The position numbers and the translations under genes were made by a program. DNA of 64,000 nucleotides, taken from contig NZ_FNIL01000004.1 in the NCBI RefSeq assembly GCF_900103955.1, positions 120,000-183,999 on the forward strand, read 5' to 3'. The notes under the pieces were generated by a model, which was given only the letters and a program-made list of their open reading frames with translations, did no database searches and had not been told where the DNA came from. Positions 52,649 through 62,321 of the stretch are shown here, one piece after another. The DNA is from Alkalicoccus daliensis (GTDB lineage Bacteria; Bacillota; Bacilli; Bacillales; Salisediminibacteriaceae). Position 1 is the stretch's first letter; every line of letters starts with the position of its first letter.

Positions 52649-53428
52649 ATGCTGAATGTAGAATCGAAAGTAGATCGACGGCATAAAAACATTATTAAAG
52701 AATTGAAGAAACATGGAAAAGTAAAGGTCGGGGAGCTCAGTAAGTCCTTATCGGTAACAGACGAAACGATCCGCCGCGACCTGGAGTTTTTGGAAAATCA
52801 AAAAGTGTTAATTCGAACGCGCGGCGGAGCAGTGCAGTCTGCTTCTGAGGGGTTTGAAGTGCCCTCCATGGAACGGGAACAGAAGCACCTGGAAGAAAAA
52901 GAAGCAATTGCAAGGCAGGCACTGGAGCTTGTAGAAGAAGGGGAAATTATTGCCATTGATGCCAGCACCACTTCTCTGCAGCTGGCAAAACTGCTTCCAA
53001 ATATGTCTTTGACAGTCATCACAAATTCCATCCATGTCTCTATTGAGCTAGCCAAAAAAGAGCAGATCACTGTAATTTTAACCGGAGGGTATCTTCGCAA
53101 AGAATCGATGTCGCTCGTGGGCATCACCTCCGATAAAATTATCAATGACTACCATGTGAACACGTTCTTTATGTCCTGTACTGCGATCGATGCATCATGG
53201 GGAGTAAGCGACAGCCACGAAATGCAGGCAAGAACGAAGCAGCGTATTGCGGAGCTTGCCGATAAGATTGTGGTGCTGGCAGATCATACAAAATTTGAAC
53301 AGCGATCGCTGGTAAAATGGATCAACCTGGACGAAGTGGATACAATTATCTCCACTAATGATCTGGAAGATTCTCTTGCAGAAAAATATGAACAGAAAGT
53401 AAAACATTTTTTGAGAGTAGCCCTTTGA
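52649..53428 (+). CDS. DeoR-family regulator of rhamnose genes
   Basis: A 259-residue regulator. The winged helix reads KVGELSKSLSVTDETIRRDLE near residue 26 and RTRGGAVQS near 57; the effector domain has IIAIDASTTSLQLA near 100 and a 'DKIVVLADHTKFE' segment near 210. Divergent from rhaEW, as in B. subtilis, where the DeoR protein YulB (RhaR) responds to L-rhamnulose 1-phosphate. GGAGATGCAGCG precedes the ATG; no symbol is given because orthology was not checked. Confidence 0.88.
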   Translation: MLNVESKVDRRHKNIIKELKKHGKVKVGELSKSLSVTDETIRRDLEFLENQKVLIRTRGGAVQSASEGFEVPSMEREQKHLEEKEAIARQALELVEEGEIIAIDASTTSLQLAKLLPNMSLTVITNSIHVSIELAKKEQITVILTGGYLRKESMSLVGITSDKIINDYHVNTFFMSCTAIDASWGVSDSHEMQARTKQRIAELADKIVVLADHTKFEQRSLVKWINLDEVDTIISTNDLEDSLAEKYEQKVKHFLRVAL

Positions 53429-53570
53429 AATTTTCAAGTTAAATGAGACACGGAGATAACTTCTGCAGATAAATTAATTCCGATGTTCTTGATAAGTGCA
53501 GCTCCTTTTCCTGTTTAGACTGCTTTTGTATAACATCGGGCTTCCCGATACATGTAAGAGCGAGAATCAT

Positions 53571-53609
53571 AAAAAGCACCCCGAAAGCTGAGCTCCCGGG
53601 GTGCTTTTT
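53571..53609. terminator. Bidirectional terminator between the DeoR gene and adhE
   Basis: AAAAAGCACCCCG and CGGGGTGCTTTTT (53571-53583, 53597-53609) form a 13-bp stem. The T run serves the plus strand and the A run the minus strand, so it ends both converging genes. Confidence 0.9.
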
Positions 53610-53612
53610 TTC

Positions 53613-56216
53613 TTATACGCCTTTGTAGGCTGCGCGGTAAATATCTGCAAGTTCTGTAATTAAAGGAAGCCTTGGATTGGCGGGAGTGCACTGATCTTCG
53701 AATGCACGGTCCGCCATCATATCCACTTTTGCTTCAAATTCTTTTTTATCAACGCCGCATGCTGCAAAGCTCATTGGAATGTTCAGCTCTTTCGCAAGCT
53801 TGGTGACAGCGTTGGCAAGACTTTCCACGCCTTCCGCCGGAGTTGCTGCCGGCAGGCCGAGCAGCTTCGCGAGCTCTGCATAGCGCTTGTCTGCAATAAA
53901 GTGGCTGTACTTAGGAAACGCAGTGAACTTCGTTGGCTTGGAGCCGTTGTAGCGGATTACGTGCGGCAGCAGGATTGCGTTTGTGCGGCCATGTGCAATA
54001 TGGAACTCTGCCCCCATTTTGTGCGCCAGGCTGTGATTGATTCCAAGGAACGCATTTGCAAAAGCCATGCCCGCCATCGTAGAAGCATTGTGCATTTTTT
54101 CTCTTGCAAGTTCGTTGTTTTCATCCCGGTAGGACTGCGGCAGATATTCAAATACAAGCTGGACTGCTTTCATTGCCAGTCCATCTGTATAATCATTTGC
54201 CATAATGGAAACATATGCTTCGATCGCATGTGTGAGTACGTCCATTCCGGTATCCGCTGTGACAGTCGGCGGTACGGATTTTACGTAGACCGGGTCAATA
54301 ATTGCCACGTCCGGTGTGAGTTCATAGTCAGCAATTGGATACTTCACATTGTTTTCTTTATCCGTGATTACTGCAAAAGAAGTCACCTCAGAGCCAGTAC
54401 CGGAAGTCGTCGGAATCGCTACAAACTGCGCTTTATTTCCAAGCTTCGGATGCTTGAAAACTCTCTTTCTGATATCCAGGAACTTCTGTTTTAAGTCATG
54501 GAACTCCAGGTCCGGATGCTCATAGAATGCCCACATTCCTTTGGCTGCATCCATCGCAGAACCGCCGCCGAGAGTGATAATGACATCCGGCTCAAAATCA
54601 GTCATCGCTTTTGCACCGGTCATCACTGTTTCTACAGATGGATCCGGCTCCACATCCGCAAAGATCTGGTAACTTACTTTTTCCTTACGCTTGTTCAGAT
54701 AATGCACCACGCGGTCCACGTATCCCATCTTCACCATCATCTGGTCCGTTACAATCATTGCCCGGGAAATATTCGGCATTTTCTCGAGATATTTTGTAGA
54801 GTTTTTCTCGAAATATACTTTCCCGGGAACCTTGAACCACTGCATATTGTTTCTTCTCTTGCCGATTTTTTTAATATTCAGCAGATTGACCGTTCCTACG
54901 TTCTGGGAAACAAAGTTCCTTCCGTAGGAGCCGCAGCCGAGTGTGAGAGACGGCAGGTACCCGTTGTAAATGTCTCCGATTGCTCCCTGGGAAGATGGGC
55001 AGTTGTTGATTACCCGGCCTGCTTTTAAACGTAAGCCGAACCCTTCGACGATATCCATGTTATTGGAATGAATAACCGCAGAGTGCCCTAGTCCGCCAAA
55101 GGCAAGCATTTCCTCCGAGCGCTGGAAGCCTTCTTCAAAATTCTTTACTTTATAGCATGCGAGCACCGGGCTGAGCTTTTCGCGGGACAACGGAGATTCC
55201 GGTCCAACTGTCTTCAGTTCTGCAATGAGAATTTTTGTTTCGGGATGTACTTCCACTCCGGCAAGCTTTGCAATTTCAAAAGCAGGCTTTCCAACAATCT
55301 GCGCGTTGACGGCGCAGCTTTCTTCATTAATGACAAGCTTTTCTACCTTCTGCCTTTCCGCATCTGTGAGGAAGTAACAGTTGTTTGCAATCAGTTCCAG
55401 CTTTGTTGCTTCGTAAATTTCTTCGTCGATAATGACAGCCTGTTCAGAAGCACAGATCATGCCGTTATCAAATGTTTTTGAGAGAATCAGGTCATTCACT
55501 GCCTGCTCGATGTCTGCACTCCGCTCAATGTAGCACGGTACATTTCCCGGACCGACACCGAGTGCCGGCTTTCCAGTAGAATACGCTGCTTTCACCATGC
55601 CCGCGCCGCCTGTAGCGAGTACGAGCGCCACGCCTGGGTGATTCATCAGCTGCTGGGTCGCTTCAACAGATGGCTTTTCAATCCACTGAATACAGTCCTT
55701 TGGTGCCCCTGCCCTTACGGCAGCCTTATACATAATTTCTGCAGCTTTCGCAGAACATTTCTGCGCAGATGGATGGAACGCAAAGATAATTGGGTTACGC
55801 GTTTTAATAGATATGAGCGCCTTAAACATAGTAGTAGAAGTTGGGTTCGTTACCGGTGTTACTCCGGCAACAACACCTACCGGCTCTGCAATTTCAATCG
55901 TTTCTTCATACTCATTTTCGTAAAGAATTCCGACTGTTTTATCATGCTTGATCGTATTATGCACGTATTCTGTGGCAAACATATTTTTAATAATCTTATC
56001 TTCATAGACACCGCGCTTTGTTTCTTCCACTGCCATTTTTGCGAGCGGCATATGCTGATCCACGCCTGCCATCGCCATTTCTTTGACTACCTTGTCTACC
56101 TGGGCCTGGTCAAACTCACGGAATGCCTCTGCTGCTATGTTCGCTCTTTCCACCAGCTGCTGCACTTCACTTACTGATTCTTTTGCTTTTTTAAGCTTTT
56201 TCTCTTCTACTGCCAT
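53613..56216 (-). CDS. adhE: Bifunctional acetaldehyde-CoA / alcohol dehydrogenase
   Basis: An 867-residue AdhE. The N-terminal half is an acetylating aldehyde dehydrogenase (catalytic Cys in DNGMICASEQ near residue 252). The C-terminal half (from about 455) is an iron alcohol dehydrogenase with GGGSAMDAAK near 555, 'DVLTHAIEAYVS' near 665 and 'SLAHKMGAEFHIAHGRTN' near 735, which supply the metal ligands. It reduces acetyl-CoA to ethanol with two NADH, forming spirosomes in characterised relatives. The ATG at 56216 has GGAGTG upstream; the frame opens seven codons earlier. Two Rex boxes precede the gene. Confidence 0.95.
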   Translation of the reverse strand: MAVEEKKLKKAKESVSEVQQLVERANIAAEAFREFDQAQVDKVVKEMAMAGVDQHMPLAKMAVEETKRGVYEDKIIKNMFATEYVHNTIKHDKTVGILYENEYEETIEIAEPVGVVAGVTPVTNPTSTTMFKALISIKTRNPIIFAFHPSAQKCSAKAAEIMYKAAVRAGAPKDCIQWIEKPSVEATQQLMNHPGVALVLATGGAGMVKAAYSTGKPALGVGPGNVPCYIERSADIEQAVNDLILSKTFDNGMICASEQAVIIDEEIYEATKLELIANNCYFLTDAERQKVEKLVINEESCAVNAQIVGKPAFEIAKLAGVEVHPETKILIAELKTVGPESPLSREKLSPVLACYKVKNFEEGFQRSEEMLAFGGLGHSAVIHSNNMDIVEGFGLRLKAGRVINNCPSSQGAIGDIYNGYLPSLTLGCGSYGRNFVSQNVGTVNLLNIKKIGKRRNNMQWFKVPGKVYFEKNSTKYLEKMPNISRAMIVTDQMMVKMGYVDRVVHYLNKRKEKVSYQIFADVEPDPSVETVMTGAKAMTDFEPDVIITLGGGSAMDAAKGMWAFYEHPDLEFHDLKQKFLDIRKRVFKHPKLGNKAQFVAIPTTSGTGSEVTSFAVITDKENNVKYPIADYELTPDVAIIDPVYVKSVPPTVTADTGMDVLTHAIEAYVSIMANDYTDGLAMKAVQLVFEYLPQSYRDENNELAREKMHNASTMAGMAFANAFLGINHSLAHKMGAEFHIAHGRTNAILLPHVIRYNGSKPTKFTAFPKYSHFIADKRYAELAKLLGLPAATPAEGVESLANAVTKLAKELNIPMSFAACGVDKKEFEAKVDMMADRAFEDQCTPANPRLPLITELADIYRAAYKGV

Positions 56217-56238
56217 GTTAATCACTCCTTCATTCATA

Positions 56239-56255
56239 TTGTGAAATATTTCACA
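56239..56255. promoter_or_regulatory. Rex box 1
   Basis: TTGTGAAATATTTCACA matches the Rex consensus TTGTGAANNNNTTCACAA except for the last base. It lies 23 bases upstream of the adhE start. Rex leaves DNA at high NADH, so adhE would be induced when respiration is limited. Confidence 0.88.
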
Positions 56256-56339
56256 TGATAAGTTAAAAAAATAAGAGCGGCAATCAACTTGTTTACACCT
56301 TTATTGTAGACGGACTTTACCTAAAAGAAAAGCATTAAT

Positions 56340-56357
56340 TTGTGAAATATTTCACAA
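56340..56357. promoter_or_regulatory. Rex box 2
   Basis: TTGTGAAATATTTCACAA, an exact 18-bp Rex palindrome, about 100 bases upstream of box 1. The two boxes bracket the likely promoter, a layout that allows looping or double blocking. Confidence 0.9.
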
Positions 56358-56571
56358 TATTGCAGGTAACGCTTTCATTATGGCGGAATTATGAATAAAA
56401 ACTGATTATTCTGATTTTAATAACGGGAAGTTACTATCCGCAGGCTTGCTGTACCGAACTTTATGTTTGGATCTTTTCGATTTGTCTTCAACAAGTCCAA
56501 GCAGTCTTATCATAGAAAGTACAGCAATTTTATTTGTGCCAGGTGGAAATAAAATTGTTCCCAAATAAAAA

Positions 56572-56593
56572 AAGAGGCCTGTGACAGCCTCTT
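56572..56593 (-). terminator. Terminator of the FMN-reductase/monooxygenase operon
   Basis: AAGAGGC and GCCTCTT (56572-56578, 56587-56593) form a short stem with an 8-nt loop, followed in the minus direction by a run of seven T residues, 15 bases past the stop. Confidence 0.75.
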
Positions 56594-56607
56594 CCACGGT
56601 ATCTCTA

Positions 56608-57174
56608 TTAAAAATCATACTGTGCTTCTTTTTCTTCCCGGATCTTCGTAAAAGTTTCCGTGAGCACTACCGTGTCTTCCGCCAGACGGTCAATCCGGTC
56701 GAGAATATCATTGTTCTTTATTTCCTTGCGGTAGAAATCTTCTTCTTCAATAAAGACGTACGTCTGTACCAGCTGTGCCTTCATATAGGCAAGGATAGGT
56801 TTCAGCTGTAAATCTGCGATCAGATAATGCTTCGGTGATCCCGCCGTAACGATCATGCTGACAACTTTATCACGGAACGCATTGACCGGCAGCAGATCAA
56901 AAATATTTTTTAACGTTGCCGGGATGGAAGCCTGAAAAATAGGTGTGCCGATCACGATAGCATCTGCTTCCATTAGCTCTTTTGTAACGTAGCCGGTGTC
57001 TCCTTCATACTCCAGATAATTGCGCCCGTCACTGAACTGCATCTCGTATTCCGCTAAATCAATTAAGTTAGTTTCTACGTCCGGATACTTGTCCTTTAAA
57101 GATTTCATCGCCGCATCCACTGCGGTTCTCGTCTTTGAACCGACCTGAGAGCCGGATAGTCCAATAATCTTCAT
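56608..57174 (-). CDS. NADPH-dependent FMN reductase family flavoprotein
   Basis: A 188-residue flavodoxin-like reductase. The FMN phosphate loop is LSGSQVGSKTRTAVDAA (residues 5-21), and IGTPIFQASIPATLKNIFDLL near residue 75 forms the isoalloxazine contact. It supplies reduced flavin or reduces quinones or azo compounds. GGAGGCGCGCAC precedes the ATG; it starts 11 bases after the luciferase-like monooxygenase gene, its probable flavin-consuming partner. It is controlled, by inference, by the divergent HxlR regulator. Confidence 0.88.
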   Translation of the reverse strand: MKIIGLSGSQVGSKTRTAVDAAMKSLKDKYPDVETNLIDLAEYEMQFSDGRNYLEYEGDTGYVTKELMEADAIVIGTPIFQASIPATLKNIFDLLPVNAFRDKVVSMIVTAGSPKHYLIADLQLKPILAYMKAQLVQTYVFIEEEDFYRKEIKNNDILDRIDRLAEDTVVLTETFTKIREEKEAQYDF

Positions 57175-57185
57175 GTGCGCGCCTC

Positions 57186-58244
57186 CTATTTCTTTTTCGT
57201 ATATTTTTTCACTGCCGGCAGTATTTCAGAGCCGATCAGATCCAGGTTTTTCTTAATATTATCCATCGGCATGCCGCCGAAATCAATCTGGGCAATATAG
57301 CGCTGATGCCCGAATACTTCGTGCTGATGCAATATTTTTTCAATGATCTGCTTCGGGCTGCCGATGTTCATAATATTATGCGGATCAACGCCCTGTGCGA
57401 AGTGCTGCTTCGGAAAGCCTGCACCGTTTGTGCGTTTCATTCCTTCATTAATGTGAGGATACAGTTCTTTCAAGGCCTGCTGGGAGTTTTCCGCAGCATA
57501 GAAAAAACCTGCAGTCGCCACCGGAAGCTCGTCCGGGTTATGCCCGCCTTCTCTGGCTGCCTCCCGGTATGCATCAATGGTACGTTTAAATACTGCGGAT
57601 GCTCCGCCTAAGTGGGCCATAAACATTGGCACCCCTGCATATCCTGCTTTCATTGCACTCGCCGGTGTCCCGCCGACCGCACGCCAGATCGGCAGAGATC
57701 CTTCCATCGGGCGCGGCAGTACTTTCGCATTTCTTAACGGCGCTCTGAATTCCCCGCTCCAGTTGACTACTTCTTCTTCATTGATCTGACGGAGCAGATC
57801 GAATTTTTCCTCAAATAATGCTTCGTAGTCGCGCACGTTATAACCTAGCAGTTCAAACAATCCTATCCGCGAAGCTCGTCCGGCTACAATTTCCGCACGC
57901 CCCTTCGAGATGAGATCGATCGTTGCAAAGTTTTCATAGACTCTAACCGGATCAGAGGTACTGATAATTGTGGAAGAGCTCGCAATTTTAATTTTTTCCG
58001 TTGCCTGGGCAATCGCAGCAAGTACCACTGCATGCGCCTGCGTGGCAAAGAATTCCTGGTGGCTTTCTCCCACGCTGAAGAAATCAAGCCCCGCCTGCTC
58101 TGCAAGCGTTGCATATTCGACCAGGTCATGAATTCGTTCCTGTGCGGAGATTCTTTCGCCGGTTGCCGGATCAGGAAGGTGATCTCCGAGTGTATAAATT
58201 CCAAATTCCAATCCGTCATCCGGATTGATTCTATATTTCTGCAT
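57186..58244 (-). CDS. LLM-class flavin-dependent monooxygenase
   Basis: A 352-residue luciferase-like TIM-barrel oxidoreductase. Typical segments are GIYTLGDH near residue 14, 'QAGLDFFSVGESHQEFF' near 45, 'SSSTIISTSDPVRVYENFATIDLIS' around 85-110 and 'IWRAVGGTPASAMKAGYAGVPMF' near 190. It should use FMNH2 and O2 on an aldehyde, sulfonate or similar small molecule. The ATG at 58244 has AAAGGTGG upstream; the longer frame continues through the promoter. Its substrate is unknown. Confidence 0.88.
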   Translation of the reverse strand: MQKYRINPDDGLEFGIYTLGDHLPDPATGERISAQERIHDLVEYATLAEQAGLDFFSVGESHQEFFATQAHAVVLAAIAQATEKIKIASSSTIISTSDPVRVYENFATIDLISKGRAEIVAGRASRIGLFELLGYNVRDYEALFEEKFDLLRQINEEEVVNWSGEFRAPLRNAKVLPRPMEGSLPIWRAVGGTPASAMKAGYAGVPMFMAHLGGASAVFKRTIDAYREAAREGGHNPDELPVATAGFFYAAENSQQALKELYPHINEGMKRTNGAGFPKQHFAQGVDPHNIMNIGSPKQIIEKILHQHEVFGHQRYIAQIDFGGMPMDNIKKNLDLIGSEILPAVKKYTKKK

Positions 58245-58314
58245 GTAAAATTCCACCTTTCTATTTGTTGTTCCTGATGCTATTATAATTAGTATCTCAC
58301 AAATTGATAAGTAC

Positions 58315-58328
58315 GCACTTTTAAGTGC
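58315..58328. promoter_or_regulatory. Candidate HxlR operator
   Basis: GCACTT and AAGTGC flank two bases, between divergent promoters (minus strand TTATCA-17-TATAAT; plus strand TTGATA and TATAGT with a long 19-nt spacer). The site lies in the spacer of the plus-strand promoter, a good position for repression. Confidence 0.45.
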
Positions 58329-58364
58329 TATAGTATACAAAAAGATACTAAAGGAGGAAACAGC

Positions 58365-58718
58365 ATGGAAAAGAAACCGGAAAACTGCCGGGTTGAAAAT
58401 GCGCTCGGCATTCTTGTCGGAAAATGGAAGCCGATTATACTCCTATACCTGCTGCAGGAAGGAACGAAACGCTTCAGTGAATTGAAGCGCAGCATGCCGG
58501 GCATCACGCAGAAAATGCTCACGAAGCAGCTTCGTGAACTGGAGGAGGAAGATATCATCGAGCGGGTCGTGTATCCGCAGGTGCCGCCGAAAGTAGAGTA
58601 TTCGATTACTGAATATGGCCGCAGTCTCGAGCCGATTTTAGAAGCAATGCACGAATGGGGCACGAACCACGCCCTCCATAAAGTGACGAAGGAAAAAGAC
58701 CAGCAGAAAAGTTCATAG
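58365..58718 (+). CDS. HxlR-family regulator with N-terminal cysteine
   Basis: A 117-residue winged-helix regulator. The HxlR signature is [19 protein letters not shown] near residue 13, then [20 protein letters not shown] near 37 and VEYSITEYG near 75. Cys8 ([11 protein letters not shown]) matches the position of the redox-active Cys of YodB, CatR and HypR, which sense quinones, diamide or hypochlorite. It is divergent from the monooxygenase/FMN-reductase pair and probably represses it. AGGAGGAAACAGC precedes the ATG. Confidence 0.9.
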   Translation: MEKKPENCRVENALGILVGKWKPIILLYLLQEGTKRFSELKRSMPGITQKMLTKQLRELEEEDIIERVVYPQVPPKVEYSITEYGRSLEPILEAMHEWGTNHALHKVTKEKDQQKSS

Positions 58719-58756
58719 AAAAAAGGAGTGCCTGTGAGCTGCAGCACTCCTTTTTT
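58719..58756 (+). terminator. Terminator of the HxlR gene
   Basis: AAAAAAGGAGTGC and GCACTCCTTTTTT (58719-58731, 58744-58756) form a 13-bp stem directly after the stop. Confidence 0.88.
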
Positions 58757-58778
58757 GTGGTCTGGGGCGGGGTCATGA

Positions 58779-59040
58779 GGCGATTCATTTTTAAGACACC
58801 CGAATTCATCGGCAGTTAATCCCAGTCGCAGGATTTATTACTGCGGATGTTGATTTACTCTTATTTAAAAAGATTTACTGCTCGCCAACTCAGATTTACT
58901 CATGTTGCCTAAGCATTCACTCTCAAGTAAGACCTTTACTCTCACGCTGGACCATTTTACTCATTTTTAAAACAGCAAAAAGCATTAATTCACCTTTCAA
59001 ACACTCGAATTCATTTTTAACAAGCGAATTATATTCGCAA
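58779..59040. repeat. Degenerate array of 20-24 nt repeats
   Basis: About a dozen imperfect units in tandem share the cores TTTACTC or ATTCA(T/C): GATTTACTC at about 58849 and 58890, CTTTACTCTC near 58931, TTTTACTCATTTTTAA near 58956, and GAATTCATTTTTAA near 59010 echoing GATTCATTTTTAA near 58783. Unit lengths vary and there are no conserved spacers, so this is not CRISPR. The 361-base intergenic region 58719-59080 holds only this array and two terminators. Confidence 0.55.
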
Positions 59041-59047
59041 ACGGAAA

Positions 59048-59073
59048 AGGACTGACAGCATGCCGTCAGTCCT
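59048..59073 (-). terminator. Terminator of the membrane chemoreceptor gene
   Basis: AGGACTGAC and GTCAGTCCT (59048-59056, 59065-59073) form a 9-bp stem with an 8-nt loop; the minus strand continues TTTTCC. It lies 8 bases past the stop. Confidence 0.8.
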
Positions 59074-59080
59074 CTCCACC

Positions 59081-60763
59081 TTATACTTTAAATTTAAGCA
59101 CGAGTTCATTCAGTTCTTCTGCCATCTTCGCCAATTCTTCAGAGCTCGCCGTAACTTCCTGCATGGAGCTGCTCGCCTGCTGTGCGGAGGCGGACGTCTG
59201 CTCGACGCCTGCCGCGGATTCTTCAGAAACGGCTGCAATTTCTTCCACCGTTGCATTCATTTCCTGGCTGTTGGAAGCCATGGTCGCCAGGCTGCTCGTA
59301 ATCCCCTGGATACCGCTGCTCATTTCCTTGACCGCCTGGTTGATGCTGTGGAACGTGGCGCCCGTTGTTTCCGCCTGCTTCGTTCCTTTTTCTACTTCCT
59401 GATAGCCGCCTTCGAGCGACTGGACCACTCCTGCAGATTCCTCCTGCATGTCACCGACGATTCCTGTAATATCGACGACAGAAGTGCTTACCTGCTCTGC
59501 CAGTTTTCGCACTTCGTCCGCAACCACCGCAAAGCCTTTTCCGTGCTCGCCTGCTCTTGCTGCTTCAATAGCAGCATTCAGCGCCAATAGATTTGTCTGC
59601 TCGGCAATTTCATTAATCACCCCGACCAGCTTGGAAATTTTCTGCGACTGTTTATCGAGGCCGCTTACTTTCTGCACTGCATCTTTTACAATGCCGTCAA
59701 TATTTTTCATTTGAGCCACCGTCTGTTCCATCAAGGCAGTTCCTTCTTCCGTCAGTGAAACTACTTTCTCTGAAGATCGGTGGATTTCTTCCCCTTTAGT
59801 GTTCGCTCCCTGCATTTCCACCGCGAATGTTTCCATGCCGGAAGCGAGATCGCCCGCGTTATTTGCCTGCGTTTCTGAACCAGAAGCAACCTCCTGCATT
59901 GCGACTGCGATCTGCTCAGACCCTGCTTTCACTTCTCCCGCCGACTGGGTAAGTTCTTCACTCTGGCTGGATAAATTTCCGGAAGCAGTGGATACATTCT
60001 GAATAAGGCCTTTTAAATTATCCTGCATTTTATTCATGCTCTGCACAAGATCTCCAATTTCATCTTTTCGCTTCACCCGCATGGGAGCCACAGTTAAGTC
60101 CCCCTGCGCAATTGTACGAAGCTGACTGGATACTTTCCCGAGCGGCTTTCCGAGCGAGCGGCCCATCAGCAGTGCAATCCCCACAGCCGAAGCAATTGCT
60201 ACTAAACTAAGGACGATAATGATCAGCCGGGTCCATTCATAGCTGCTCGTATTTTCATTGTTTAATCTTTCTGCAATCGTCTGGTTAATCTCTCGGAGTT
60301 CTCCCAGCGCTTCCGAAGATGCCTGAAAAGGTCCTCCCCCCTGCAGGAGGCCCATCTGTGCTCCTTCAAAATTTTCAAGCTCAATTAATATAATGTTATT
60401 GCGAACGATCGCTGTAAAAGCCTCCCACTCCGTCTGAAATGTTTCGAAAATTTCCTGTTCCTCTGCATTATTTATGTGTGCTTCATACGCAGTAATATAT
60501 GTATTAATTTCTTCCAGATTGCTTTCAGCAGCTTCTGTAAAAGCTGGATTTTCATTCAGTACAGAAGTTACCATCTGCACCCGTGTATTTTCTGCAAGCT
60601 GCACGATGGACGCTAACTCATTCAGCGGAGTGACACGGTTCTCGTACATTCTGCTGCTATTGTCATTCATTGCCTGCAGACTATACACCGAGTAAGCCCC
60701 CAGCCCCAGCAGTATTGCAACAATTACCAAATACGATACTAGCAGTTTCCTTTGTACATTCAT
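59081..60763 (-). CDS. Transmembrane methyl-accepting chemotaxis protein
   Basis: A 560-residue chemoreceptor. TM1 at about 9-30, a four-helix-bundle ligand domain (about 31-185, 4HB_MCP type), TM2 at about 187-208, HAMP (about 209-262), and the cytoplasmic signalling hairpin with the tip '[20 protein letters not shown]' around residue 385. Methylation-site-like Glu and Gln pairs flank the tip. The C-terminus ends ELVLKFKV without a CheR-tether. AGAGG lies ten bases before the ATG. Ligand unknown. It is monocistronic with its own terminator. Confidence 0.93.
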   Translation of the reverse strand: MNVQRKLLVSYLVIVAILLGLGAYSVYSLQAMNDNSSRMYENRVTPLNELASIVQLAENTRVQMVTSVLNENPAFTEAAESNLEEINTYITAYEAHINNAEEQEIFETFQTEWEAFTAIVRNNIILIELENFEGAQMGLLQGGGPFQASSEALGELREINQTIAERLNNENTSSYEWTRLIIIVLSLVAIASAVGIALLMGRSLGKPLGKVSSQLRTIAQGDLTVAPMRVKRKDEIGDLVQSMNKMQDNLKGLIQNVSTASGNLSSQSEELTQSAGEVKAGSEQIAVAMQEVASGSETQANNAGDLASGMETFAVEMQGANTKGEEIHRSSEKVVSLTEEGTALMEQTVAQMKNIDGIVKDAVQKVSGLDKQSQKISKLVGVINEIAEQTNLLALNAAIEAARAGEHGKGFAVVADEVRKLAEQVSTSVVDITGIVGDMQEESAGVVQSLEGGYQEVEKGTKQAETTGATFHSINQAVKEMSSGIQGITSSLATMASNSQEMNATVEEIAAVSEESAAGVEQTSASAQQASSSMQEVTASSEELAKMAEELNELVLKFKV

Positions 60764-60991
60764 TCACAAACAACCTCTCAAGAATATTTGATATATGAAA
60801 AAGCCGTCCTAATCAACCAGTGTCGCGTCTATACAAGAGCCGGAAATATATTCCGCCCAGTTATATTGAAGTTATTTTTATAGGAACAGCGAATTACGTA
60901 GTTCTATTAGTATAGTAATTTATATTCATATACAAAGCAATAGAAAATTATAAAAATTTTACATATTGGAGGAATGTACAACCACTTTTAA

Positions 60992-61028
60992 AAACCCGTG
61001 CAGCAAAACTTTCTTCCCGCACGGGTTT
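60992..61028 (-). terminator. Terminator of tyrS
   Basis: AAACCCGTGC and GCACGGGTTT (60992-61001, 61019-61028) form a 10-bp stem; the minus strand continues with TAAAAG. It lies 12 bases past the tyrS stop. Confidence 0.75.
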
Positions 61029-61040
61029 CAATGCTTTCAT

Positions 61041-62291
61041 TTAATGTTTAAGTGCCACCCGTACAAACTTACGCTTCCCTACCTGCACCACCATACCGTC
61101 TTTTATTTCCACTGTCAGCTGAGGGTCGGTAACTCTTTTACCGTCCATCTTCACCCCGTTATTCTGTATCATTTTCCTTGCTTCACTTTTCGAGGGAAGC
61201 AGATCCAGCGCGGTCAGCAGATCGAGGATTCCCGTCTGCTGCTCCCCTTCCCACTGCTGTTCGGGAATTTCTTCCGGCGCGGCACCTTCCCGGAAGACAG
61301 TGACGAAATGCTGTTCCGCTTTTTCTCCTGCTTCTTCGCTGTGGTACATGCGGACGATTGTTTTCCCAAGAAGCATTTTCGCATCGCGCGGATGCATCTT
61401 TCCGGACTCCAGTTCTGTTTTCACTTTTTCCACTGCTTCCGGAGAAAGATCCGTTACAAGCTCAAAGTATTTTATCATTAATTCATCCGGTATCGACATC
61501 GCTTTTCCAAACATTTCATTCGGGCTTTCATCAATGCCGATGTAGTTGTTTTTGGACTTGGACATTTTTTCCACGCCATCCAGCCCTTCAATCAGCGGCA
61601 TGAGAATCGCCACCTGCTTTTCTTTTTCAAAACGCTCCTGGAAGTGACGCCCCATTAAGATATTAAAGTGCTGATCCGTTCCGCCGAGTTCAATATCACT
61701 TTCCAGCACCACGGAATCGTAGCCCTGCATCAGCGGGTAGAAAAATTCGTGCAGGGAAATCGGCTTGCTCATCGCAATTCTTTCATCAAAATCATCCCGC
61801 TCCAGAAGCCTCGCGACAGTAATCTGTCCTGCCAGATGAATCACTTCTTCAAAATTCAGTTTGCTTAGCCACTTCGAGTTGTAGTGCAGCTCCACTTTTT
61901 CCATATCAAGCACTTTGCCGAACTGTTCGAAGTAGGTCTGCGCATTGGTTTTTACTTCCTCATCGGTAAGCTGCTTCCGTGCGACTGATTTTCCTGTCGG
62001 ATCCCCGATTTTCCCGGTAAAATCCCCGATAAGCAGCTGAATGACATGCCCATTATCCTGGAACTGGCGCATTTTGTTCAGCACTACCGTGTGGCCCAGG
62101 TGCACGTCCGGTGCAGAAGGATCCAGGCCTAGCTTGATTTTCAGCGGACGCTCTTCGATCAGTGATTTTGCAATTTTCTCCTCCAGGTCTTCCGGCGGAA
62201 TAATATCCTGCACTCCCTGCCTGTATATATCCATCTGCCTTTTTACTTCTATACGCTGCGCTGCTGATAATTTTTGTTTGAAACTTGTCAT
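61041..62291 (-). CDS. tyrS: Tyrosyl-tRNA synthetase
   Basis: A 416-residue class I synthetase. The HIGH motif appears as [13 protein letters not shown] near residue 63, tyrosine-binding '[16 protein letters not shown]' near 87, and the KMSKS loop as [12 protein letters not shown] near 240. An S4 RNA-binding domain occupies the last 65 residues. Length and the HLGH variant suit the TyrZ type more than the main B. subtilis TyrS. GGAGGAAAAGAAA precedes the ATG, and a Tyr T-box lies immediately upstream. Confidence 0.95.
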   Translation of the reverse strand: MTSFKQKLSAAQRIEVKRQMDIYRQGVQDIIPPEDLEEKIAKSLIEERPLKIKLGLDPSAPDVHLGHTVVLNKMRQFQDNGHVIQLLIGDFTGKIGDPTGKSVARKQLTDEEVKTNAQTYFEQFGKVLDMEKVELHYNSKWLSKLNFEEVIHLAGQITVARLLERDDFDERIAMSKPISLHEFFYPLMQGYDSVVLESDIELGGTDQHFNILMGRHFQERFEKEKQVAILMPLIEGLDGVEKMSKSKNNYIGIDESPNEMFGKAMSIPDELMIKYFELVTDLSPEAVEKVKTELESGKMHPRDAKMLLGKTIVRMYHSEEAGEKAEQHFVTVFREGAAPEEIPEQQWEGEQQTGILDLLTALDLLPSKSEARKMIQNNGVKMDGKRVTDPQLTVEIKDGMVVQVGKRKFVRVALKH

Positions 62292-62321
62292 TTTCTTTTC
62301 CTCCTTAAAATTAAATACAAA

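Noticed and set aside
53901-54494. 197-codon frame antisense to adhE
   Set aside because: A mirror of a strongly coding gene; rich in Cys, His and Arg as expected of an antisense shadow.
56406-56618. 70-codon minus-strand frame behind the FMN-reductase gene
   Set aside because: It begins inside the reductase coding end and reads through its terminator. The C-terminal part looks weakly protein-like but could not be assigned.
58779-59040. Repeat array considered as CRISPR
   Set aside because: Units vary in length and sequence, there are no constant repeats with unique spacers, and no cas gene is present.
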